10,537 nt of DNA, from assembly GCA_019422905.1 (NCBI GenBank), contig JAHZCM010000071.1, positions 1 to 10,537 on the forward strand, in the 5' to 3' direction. Positions 4,917 to 10,537 of the stretch are shown piece after piece (the first letter of the stretch is position 1; every line of letters starts with the position of its first letter). The translations under genes and the position numbers were made by a program. Under the pieces are notes generated by a model. The model was not told the origin of the DNA, searched no databases, and saw nothing but the letters and a program-made list of their open reading frames with translations. The DNA is from Oscillospiraceae bacterium (lineage in GTDB: Bacteria; Bacillota; Clostridia; Oscillospirales; Acutalibacteraceae).

Positions 4917-4950
4917 TTGTTCACAATTCAAATCACGCAGGAGGTAAGTC

Positions 4951-5712
4951 ATGGAAAAACAAATAAAGATTATTATTTGTGCGGATGACGGCGAATGGAG
5001 CCGGGAACATATCGACGCATTATCGGCCCGAGGCGCACAGGTAGTGATTGCAGGCAGAAACGGTGCGGCACTGCTTTCAAGAATCCGGGAGGAAAAACCG
5101 AACGCCGTCATTATGGAGCTCTTTATGCCCGGCCTGGACGCGCTCGGCGTCATGCATGCGGTTAAAGCTGAGGGACTTCAAAAGCCCGTTTTTATCGTAA
5201 CGGCGTCTTACTCCGCTCCTGCTCTGGAGCGCCAGATCATGGAAGCCGGCGCTTCCTATTTCGCGATCCAGCCCTACAGCAAGACCGAAATAATCGACCG
5301 TATTTTTGCCCTTACAGGCGCCGCAAATCTCACAAATCCCGCGGGAACCAGCCGTTCCGATCTGCGCATTCAGGTCACGGAAATCCTCCATCAGATCGGC
5401 GTGCCCGCGCATATTAAAGGGTACCACTATCTGCGGGACTCCATTATTATGGCGATTGAGGAGCCCGAAATCATCAATGCGGTCACAAAGCAGCTTTACC
5501 CCAGCGTAGCCAAGCAATACGAAACCACCAGCTCCCGTGTAGAGCGTGCGATCCGCCACGCGATCGAGGTGGCTTGGGATCGCGGCGACGTCGATGTACT
5601 TAACTCCTATTTTGGCTATACGATCCACAACACCCGCGGCAAGCCCACAAACAGCGAATTTATCGCCATGATTTCGGATAAGCTCTGCCTTCAGATGGAG
5701 AATGTATCCTGA
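4951..5712 (+). CDS. spo0A: Spo0A, sporulation master regulator with atypical receiver
   Basis: This 253-residue response regulator has an AGGAGG ribosome binding site 6 nt before the ATG. Residues 1-125 form the receiver and about 140-253 the Spo0A-specific DNA-binding domain. The output half is strongly conserved: GVPAHIKGYHYLRDSI, then the recognition helix region SSRVERAIRHAIEVAW (about 194-209), and KPTNSEFIAMISDKL near the end. In the receiver the acidic pair Asp12/Asp13 and Thr84 are present. The position of the phosphoryl-accepting Asp, between VIM and LFMP, is Glu56 (codon GAG). The conserved Lys before Pro-Phe is Gln107 (CAG, in AIQPYSK). The domain therefore cannot work by normal Asp phosphorylation; Glu might mimic the phosphorylated state, or another signal may be used. 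It is transcribed alone and ends at hairpin 5783-5816. Confidence 0.96.
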   Translation: MEKQIKIIICADDGEWSREHIDALSARGAQVVIAGRNGAALLSRIREEKPNAVIMELFMPGLDALGVMHAVKAEGLQKPVFIVTASYSAPALERQIMEAGASYFAIQPYSKTEIIDRIFALTGAANLTNPAGTSRSDLRIQVTEILHQIGVPAHIKGYHYLRDSIIMAIEEPEIINAVTKQLYPSVAKQYETTSSRVERAIRHAIEVAWDRGDVDVLNSYFGYTIHNTRGKPTNSEFIAMISDKLCLQMENVS

Positions 5713-5782
5713 TCTTTTCTCTTTCTTTTTTTCACGCAGTGAATTTATACCACTGGATCGTTTTTATTTTTTATATATAGAG

Positions 5783-5816
5783 ATACCCCGCATCTGCGGA
5801 AACAGATGCGGGGTAT
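5783..5816. terminator. Terminator between convergent spo0A and the ABC operon
   Basis: A perfect 14-bp stem (5783-5796 with 5803-5816) has a CGGAAA loop. TTTCTATAAC follows the GC-rich part on the plus strand. It is 70 nt past the spo0A stop and 51 nt past the stop of the minus-strand ABC gene, so it can serve both. The U-tract is short on both strands, but the stem is strong. Confidence 0.8.
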
Positions 5817-5867
5817 TTCTATAACAATCTTGACTTTTTTAGTACAACAAATTGTGGTATTATCGGA

Positions 5868-7637
5868 TTACACCTCAAGCTGTGCCGTATAGAGTTGATA
5901 ATAATTGCCGTGCTGGCCGATCAGCGCCTCATGGCTGCCGCTCTCGGCAATTCCCTTATTTGCGATATACAGGATGCGGTCGCAGTTCTTAATCGTGGAA
6001 AGACGATGGGCAATGATAAAGCTCGTTCTGCCCTGCAGCAGCGCATTCAGGCCCTCCTGCAGCAGGCGCTCGGTTTTCGCGTCGATCGAAGAAGTCGCCT
6101 CATCGAGCACGAGGATCTTCGGATCGGAAAGCAGGGTGCGCGCAAAAGCGATCAACTGCTTCTGCCCCTGGGAGAGCCGGGATCCGCGCTCGTTTACCTG
6201 CGTGTAATAGCCCTCCGGCATTTCACTGATAAAGTCATGCGCGCGTACAGTCTTTGCCGCCGCGATGACCTCTTCATCCGTTGCATCCAAACGGCCGTAG
6301 CGGATGTTGTCCATGATGGTGCCGGAGAAGATGAAGCTGTCCTGCAGCATGATGCCCATCTGGGCGCGCAGGGAGTGCAGCGTGACCTTCGAGATATCGT
6401 GGCCGTCTATGCGCACCGCGCCGGAATTGATATTGTAAAAGCGTGAGATCAGATTGACAACCGTCGTCTTTCCCGCGCCCGTCGGGCCGACCAAAGCGAT
6501 GGACTCGCCGGGTTTCACATCCAGGTTGAAGTGCTCCAGAATGTTGATCGTGCCGTCGTAGGAGAACGTCACGTCGTCAAACGTCACACGCCCCTGAATT
6601 TCCGGCAGCTCCGTCGCATCCGGCGCGTCATCCACCGTAACCGGCTCGTCGATCATCTCAAAAATGCGCTCCAAATAAGCGACGGCATTGATAAACGTGT
6701 TGTACAGGTTGGAAAGCTGGAGGATCGGCTGCCAGAAGCGCCACGCATAGGACGAAATTGCAATCAATGTGCCGATCTGTACGGCCGGCCCCAGAAGAGA
6801 AAAGCCGATCAGATACATGGCGCCGACCACCCATGTGGAAATATTATCCACAGAGACCCAAACGAGGTTGGAGGTGTACTGGGCCTTCATCCAGCTCTTG
6901 TACATCTTCGTGTTCAGCGTGTTGTAAATCTCAGCGTTTTCCTCCTCGCGGGTAAAGGCCTGCGTGATCTTCATGCCGTCGAGACTCTCGTGCAGATAGG
7001 CGTTCAGGTTAGAGCTTTTATTGGAAACGTCCTGCCACGCACGGCGCTGCGCAGGCTTTAAGATGAACACGACGACCAGAAACAGCGGTATGCCCGCCAT
7101 GACGACCAGCGACAGCTTTACATCGCACAGGAACATGAAAACCGCGATCAGAATCAGGTTGAAGATCTCGAGGACAAAGTTGATGATGCCGTTGGACAGC
7201 GCATCGGAAACGGAGTTTACATAATTGATCACACGTGTGAGAATCTTGCCGTGCGGCCGGTCATCGTAAAACTGAAAGGAAAGCCGCTGCAAATGCTCGA
7301 ACAGATCCTTGCGGATATCGTAAATGATCTCCTGCCCCACAACGGTCATGTAGCGGGAGCGCTTGACCGAGAAGAAAATCGAGAGCAAAATGGAAAGAAG
7401 CATGATGCCTGCAAGGATAAACAATTGCTTAAAGTCCCGGTTCGGCACCGCGACGTTCAGCGCGGTTTCGATCAGCTTCGGGCCAACCAGCGCGCAGGCC
7501 GCGGAAATCGCGGAAAACAGGATGGAGAGCACCATCTTCTTGGAATGGCGCTTGACATAAACACCCGCGCGGAGCAGGTGCTTGATATTGAATGGGGTTT
7601 CCAGTGTTTCATCCACGTCAAATCGGTTTCTGGCCAT
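5868..7637 (-). CDS. ABC exporter half-transporter, canonical-site subunit
   Basis: This 589-residue protein has an N-terminal six-helix transmembrane domain (about residues 35-325) fused to a nucleotide-binding domain. Walker A is GPTGAGKTT (about 384-392) and the Q-loop is LQDSF. The signature is the variant LSQGQ (about 487), Walker B is ILVLDEA with the catalytic Glu (about 508), and the H-loop is IAHRLS (about 544). The partner encoded just upstream is degenerate at Walker B and H-loop. Together they match heterodimeric exporters of the BmrCD, LmrCD and TM287/288 type, this being the subunit with the intact Walker B and His. The start codon overlaps the partner's stop by one base (TAATG), with AGGGGG about 10 nt upstream, so translation is coupled. 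Substrate unknown: drugs, lipids or peptides are all possible. Confidence 0.95.
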   Translation of the reverse strand: MARNRFDVDETLETPFNIKHLLRAGVYVKRHSKKMVLSILFSAISAACALVGPKLIETALNVAVPNRDFKQLFILAGIMLLSILLSIFFSVKRSRYMTVVGQEIIYDIRKDLFEHLQRLSFQFYDDRPHGKILTRVINYVNSVSDALSNGIINFVLEIFNLILIAVFMFLCDVKLSLVVMAGIPLFLVVVFILKPAQRRAWQDVSNKSSNLNAYLHESLDGMKITQAFTREEENAEIYNTLNTKMYKSWMKAQYTSNLVWVSVDNISTWVVGAMYLIGFSLLGPAVQIGTLIAISSYAWRFWQPILQLSNLYNTFINAVAYLERIFEMIDEPVTVDDAPDATELPEIQGRVTFDDVTFSYDGTINILEHFNLDVKPGESIALVGPTGAGKTTVVNLISRFYNINSGAVRIDGHDISKVTLHSLRAQMGIMLQDSFIFSGTIMDNIRYGRLDATDEEVIAAAKTVRAHDFISEMPEGYYTQVNERGSRLSQGQKQLIAFARTLLSDPKILVLDEATSSIDAKTERLLQEGLNALLQGRTSFIIAHRLSTIKNCDRILYIANKGIAESGSHEALIGQHGNYYQLYTAQLEV

Positions 7638-9400
7638 TATGCAGCGCCCCCTTTCTTTTCAAGACCGTTTTGCAGCTCATAAACCTCGCGGTAATAGCCC
7701 GGACGGGCAATCAGCTCCTCATGCGTGCCGATATCGGCAATGCGGCCCTTATCCAAAATGACAATGCGGTCCGCGCGCTTCGTCGTGGAGATGCGCTGCG
7801 CGACAATAATCTTCGTGCAGGCAAAATCGAGTGCGGAGAGCTGCTCCTGAATGTATTTTTCGGTTTCCATATCGACCGCGGAGGTCGTGTCGTCCAAAAT
7901 CAGGATCGACGGCTTGACCGCGAGCGCCCGCGCCAGCGCAATGCGCTGCTTCTGGCCACCCGAAAGGCCGGTGCCGCGCTCGCCGATGACCGTATCAAAG
8001 CCCTCCGGCAGCTTTTCGGCAAAGTCCACGCAGGCGATTTTGGCAAAGCGCTGCACTTCTTTCTCGGGCAGCTCCGGATCGCCGTACGCGATATTGCCGT
8101 CCACAGAATCGGAGAACAGAAAAACATCCTGCGTTGCGATGCCGATGGAGCCGCGCAGCTGCCGCAGGTCATACAGGCCGACCGGCACGCCGTCCACGCG
8201 GAGCTGGCCTTCGGAAACATCCGAAAACCGGGGGATCAGATTGATGAGAGAGGTTTTGCCGGCGCCCGTCGGCCCCATGACCGCGATCGTTTCGCCCGGC
8301 TTAATATCGAGATTGATGTCCTTCAAAACCTCCGCGCCGTTGAGCTTGAGGCCCACGTGGTCGAACTGCACGGCGCCCTGCATGCGCTCCGTCTTTCGGA
8401 CGGCGTCCGCGCGCGTGACAATCGTAGAGCGCGCGTAATACAGCTCGATGACCTTCGAGGCCGAAGCAAAAAAGCGCTGCAGGTCGTTGATCAGCATGCC
8501 GAGCGTGCGCATTGGGTTTGTGAGCGTCCAGCACAGAGAGTTGAACAGCGCAAAGGTGCCGACGGAGATCCTGCCCTGAATCAGGAACGTGCCGCCAACC
8601 AGCAGAACCGCAATGGAAAGCGACTGCGAAAGGCCGTCAATATACGGAGAGAACTTGAGCCATAGCAGCGAGGCCTTGAGGTTCGCCTTCTTGTAATCCC
8701 TGTTTTTCTCGTCAAACTGTTCGATCTCGTAATCCTCGCGGGCAAACGCCTTGACCACACGGTTGCCTGCGATATTCTCCTGCGCCGCCGTGTTCAGGCG
8801 GGAAAGCCGCTCGCGCAGATCGACATACAGTGGATGCACGCGCTTTGCGAAAATCTTGGTCAGGATAAAAATGACCGGTGTGACCGCCAGCATCGAGAGC
8901 GCAAACTGCCAGTCCACGATCAGAAAGGTGATCGACGTCGCGAGGAACAGCACAACACAGTCGATCAACATGCGGACGACATAGCAAACCGTATGGCGCA
9001 CCATATCCAAATCGCCGGTCAGGCGCGTCATCAGGTCGCCCGTGCGGTTTTTGGAGAAAAAGCTGCTGTCCTGCGCCTGCATGTTTGCATAAAGATCTCG
9101 GCGCAGCTTAAAAAGCAGCTTTTGGGAACAGGTTTCGTATGTCATGATCGACAGGTAATTGAAGCCCGTGCGGAAAAGCGTGAAACCGATCAAAAGCGAT
9201 ACGAGAAAAACCAGATGCCTCCACAGCTCCGGCGTGACGCCGCCCTGCTGCACCGGCGTAAAAACCGTGTCCATGATCTGCGCCGTCAAAAAGGAATTGA
9301 TCAGCGTCATCATCGAAATCAAGGCGGTGGAGCAAAGGGCAAAAACATATCGCTTTCGGTACCCTTCGAGGTTTTTCCAAACCCACTTCAGCTGAAACAT
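7637..9400 (-). CDS. ABC exporter half-transporter, degenerate-site subunit
   Basis: This 587-residue type IV exporter half-transporter has a six-helix membrane domain (about residues 15-310). Its conserved segment ENIAGNRVVKAFAREDYE lies in the long intracellular loop. In the ATPase domain Walker A is GPTGAGKTS (about 375) and the signature is an intact LSGGQ (about 479). Walker B reads ILILDDT, with Asp in place of the catalytic Glu (about 503), and the H-loop is VAQRIS, with Gln in place of His (about 535). These two replacements are the known hallmark of the subunit that builds the non-hydrolysing site in heterodimeric exporters. It is the first gene of the pair. The ATG at 9400 has GGAAGG about 10 nt upstream, and a regulated promoter region lies at 9480-9500. 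Confidence 0.95.
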   Translation of the reverse strand: MFQLKWVWKNLEGYRKRYVFALCSTALISMMTLINSFLTAQIMDTVFTPVQQGGVTPELWRHLVFLVSLLIGFTLFRTGFNYLSIMTYETCSQKLLFKLRRDLYANMQAQDSSFFSKNRTGDLMTRLTGDLDMVRHTVCYVVRMLIDCVVLFLATSITFLIVDWQFALSMLAVTPVIFILTKIFAKRVHPLYVDLRERLSRLNTAAQENIAGNRVVKAFAREDYEIEQFDEKNRDYKKANLKASLLWLKFSPYIDGLSQSLSIAVLLVGGTFLIQGRISVGTFALFNSLCWTLTNPMRTLGMLINDLQRFFASASKVIELYYARSTIVTRADAVRKTERMQGAVQFDHVGLKLNGAEVLKDINLDIKPGETIAVMGPTGAGKTSLINLIPRFSDVSEGQLRVDGVPVGLYDLRQLRGSIGIATQDVFLFSDSVDGNIAYGDPELPEKEVQRFAKIACVDFAEKLPEGFDTVIGERGTGLSGGQKQRIALARALAVKPSILILDDTTSAVDMETEKYIQEQLSALDFACTKIIVAQRISTTKRADRIVILDKGRIADIGTHEELIARPGYYREVYELQNGLEKKGGAA

Positions 9401-9438
9401 TGTGAACAGACCTTCCTTTCAATACGAACTCTCTTTTG

Positions 9439-9465
9439 CGCACCGGCCGGTCAAAAGCCGGCGCG
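9439..9465 (-). other. Hairpin in the leader of the ABC operon
   Basis: On the minus strand CGCGCCGGC (9465-9457) pairs with GCCGGTGCG (9447-9439), nine pairs with one G-U, around a 9-nt loop. It lies between the promoter region and the first start codon. No U-tract follows on the minus strand, so it is not a minus-strand terminator. It may influence mRNA stability or translation. Confidence 0.4.
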
Positions 9466-9479
9466 TTTTGTTCCTGTCT

Positions 9480-9500
9480 ATTATAACGGGATCGTTATAA
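9480..9500 (-). promoter_or_regulatory. ABC operon promoter -10 overlapped by a perfect dyad operator
   Basis: The minus strand has a consensus TATAAT at 9485-9480, while the expected -35 (9508-9503, CTTCCA) is poor. TTATAACG (9481-9488) and CGTTATAA (9493-9500) form a perfect 8-bp dyad with a GGAT spacer that covers the -10 and the adjacent spacer. This is the usual place for a TetR- or MarR-type repressor of an efflux operon. No such regulator gene is in the window. The leader to the ATG at 9400 would be about 73 nt. Confidence 0.55.
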
Positions 9501-9716
9501 AATGGAAGCCCTTTTTGCAATTTTCCTCTCGTGGGAATTCACAAAGATAAAAGCTGCAAGACGTATAAAAATATAAAAACAGCAGAGGCCACAGCGAGCC
9601 GGGGAGCCGGAGTCCTCCCGCAGATTTGCGCAGCCGACGCATAAAAGGCCCTTATCTCTGTGAAAAAGCGGCTAAGCGTCGAATTTGCCTCCTCACGCCG
9701 TTCCCATACATAAAAA

Positions 9717-9738
9717 GAGGGGCCTTATCCGGCCCCTC
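9717..9738 (-). terminator. Intrinsic terminator of the acetyltransferase gene
   Basis: GAGGGGCC (9717-9724) pairs perfectly with GGCCCCTC (9731-9738) around a 6-nt loop. Read on the minus strand it is followed at once by TTTTT. It lies 119 nt past the stop of the minus-strand gene ending at 9858 and separates it from the ABC operon. Confidence 0.85.
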
Positions 9739-9857
9739 CCGCACATGCTGCATTTTCCTTTTTTCCTCAGGCGCTTGGCAGTCCGGCAGCCTGCACCGGT
9801 CTGCCTGCAAGTTTAAACGCCGTCTCCGCCATTGCCCGGCCAATACGCATCCGATAT

Positions 9858-10537
9858 TCAGCGCGCAGCGATGCTCAGAATCCGCTCGTCCACGCGGCGC
9901 ACGACGCCGTGCGTATACGCCGTAAAGTACTTGGACCAGAACCTGTGCGCCACCGGGTTTATGCTCTCAAAATCCACGCCGAGGCGGGTATATCCTTCTT
10001 TCTTTAAAACATCGGTTACATAACGCAGCAGACTCTGATAGACGCCTTTGCCGCGGTATTCCTCCAGACAAAAAGCGCCGGTAATATGCCGATAGTGCGG
10101 AGCCTCTGTGATGAAGGTCTCGCCCTGTGCGGATATTTTCAGGTACGCACATACCTTTTCCCGGTCGCGCGCCACAAAGCACCGGTCGCCTTCGTTGACG
10201 CATCGTTTGCAGAAATCATCGCAGTCCTCCATTTCGCGGTTCATAAAAAACGGGCTTTTATGATAGTGCCGGTTCAGCAGAACCTCCATCGGGTAAACAG
10301 CGGCGAACTCGTCCGGCGGCAGCTCCGAGAACGTATAAGCCGGCTGCGGTGCGCAGACAATCGGCTCCATGAGGCGGATGGAATCCACACACCGCAAGCC
10401 AAAGCCATACTGAAAGAGCTGCCTCTGCGCAGCGACGTCGTGCGCATACAGGCAGACCGCATGGCTCACCGCTCCGGCCCGCACCCACTTTTCAGCCGCA
10501 TGCGCATACATCGCCGCGTAGACACGCTCCCGATTTT
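9858..10537 (-). CDS. GNAT-family N-acetyltransferase (N-terminus outside the window)
   Basis: The frame is open to the right edge. Residues before the ATG at 10511 read NRERVYAA and continue smoothly into MYAHAAEKWVRAGAVSHAVC, so the true start probably lies beyond 10537. The visible part, about 226 residues, ends in a recognisable GNAT fold. A beta strand (ETFITEAPHYRHITGAFCLE) leads into the acetyl-CoA pyrophosphate-binding loop EEYRGKGVYQSLL. The segment GYTRLGVDFESINPVAHRFW follows, typical of the last strands and helix of the fold. The preceding 110 residues (YAHDVAAQRQLFQYGFGLRC and onward) look like a second, N-terminal GNAT-like half; tandem-GNAT proteins are known. Such enzymes transfer acetyl groups from acetyl-CoA to amines; the acceptor is not predictable. 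It is a single gene ending at terminator 9717-9738. Confidence 0.88.
   Translation of the reverse strand, partial: NRERVYAAMYAHAAEKWVRAGAVSHAVCLYAHDVAAQRQLFQYGFGLRCVDSIRLMEPIVCAPQPAYTFSELPPDEFAAVYPMEVLLNRHYHKSPFFMNREMEDCDDFCKRCVNEGDRCFVARDREKVCAYLKISAQGETFITEAPHYRHITGAFCLEEYRGKGVYQSLLRYVTDVLKKEGYTRLGVDFESINPVAHRFWSKYFTAYTHGVVRRVDERILSIAAR

Larger units (their letters stand above)
4501..4950. other. Divergent intergenic region between the MATE gene and spo0A
   Basis: The MATE side holds its leader, promoter and dyad. The middle (4623-4790) is mixed in composition with a small GGACC/GGTCC hairpin at 4693-4709 and the palindrome AAAAATATTTTT near 4744-4755; neither has an assigned role. The stretch 4790-4885 is strongly AT-rich, as expected upstream of a regulated promoter. 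The spo0A promoter and a weak 0A-box lie near the right end. No gene is seen. Confidence 0.55.
9401..9857. other. Intergenic region between the ABC operon and the acetyltransferase gene
   Basis: The ABC side holds the leader hairpin, the promoter and the dyad. The stretch 9510-9716 contains an AT-rich part followed by GC-rich sequence with short GAGCCGG repeats near 9595-9610; no gene is supported there. The stretch 9717-9857 is the 3' region of the acetyltransferase gene with its terminator and one further hairpin (9777-9805: GGCAG.CCGG pairing with CCGG.CTGCC). Confidence 0.5.

Noticed and set aside
5077..5628. A 183-codon minus-strand frame antisense to spo0A
   Set aside because: Shadow of the conserved Spo0A coding sequence, with no start signals.
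5830..5862. TTGACT followed by TATTAT, resembling a plus-strand promoter
   Set aside because: The spacer is 22 nt, too long for sigma-A, and it would fire antisense into the ABC operon with no gene to serve.
7592..8665. A 357-codon plus-strand frame antisense to the ABC genes
   Set aside because: Typical antisense composition (Arg, Ala, His, Asp rich) opposite two clearly functional ABC subunits, with no translation signals.
9626..9925. A 99-codon plus-strand frame and a 63-codon minus-strand frame (9652-9843) in the gap beside the acetyltransferase
   Set aside because: No ribosome binding sites, Arg/Cys-rich random-looking translations, and they run across a clear terminator hairpin.

Overview
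The window looks like chromosome from an endospore-forming Clostridia-class Firmicute, probably a fairly GC-rich member of the Oscillospirales/Ruminococcaceae. The placement rests on two sporulation genes, spoIVB and spo0A, on GGAGG-type ribosome binding sites and on sigma-A-type promoters. No rRNA, tRNA, insertion sequence or CRISPR array is visible, and the gene content is mostly core.

Left part (1-1400): the first codons of a minus-strand gene, possibly of the SLOG/DUF2493 type, run off the left edge. It is divergent from a small Arc-like ribbon-helix-helix gene, and the gap between them carries repeated ATAGC half-sites. Two independent minus-strand units follow. One is a 79-codon gene of unknown function with its own terminator and a sigma-G-like promoter. 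The other is a cold-shock protein gene with a strong sigma-A promoter, a leader of about 120 nt holding an attenuator-like hairpin, and a UUCG-capped terminator.

Middle part (1400-5820): a gene-free but hairpin-rich stretch leads into spoIVB on the plus strand. A MATE efflux gene follows on the minus strand with its own promoter and an upstream dyad, and then spo0A on the plus strand. spoIVB and spo0A are normally direct neighbours; here the MATE gene and an imperfect tandem repeat separate them. Spo0A is atypical: its DNA-binding half is highly conserved, but its receiver has Glu where the phosphoryl-accepting Asp should be and Gln in place of the conserved Lys.

Right part (5820-10537): a translationally coupled minus-strand pair encodes a heterodimeric ABC exporter with one canonical and one degenerate ATP site. 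It is transcribed from a promoter region whose -10 is covered by a perfect dyad. At the right edge is a GNAT acetyltransferase gene, truncated by the window, with a clear terminator.

Functionally, SpoIVB (the forespore protease that signals sigma-K activation) and Spo0A (the master sporulation regulator) belong together. The MATE and ABC genes look like independent, individually regulated efflux units. The most notable observation is the Spo0A receiver with its D-to-E and K-to-Q changes. Next come the structured spoIVB leader, the possible forespore promoter of the 79-aa protein and the split spoIVB/spo0A neighbourhood.
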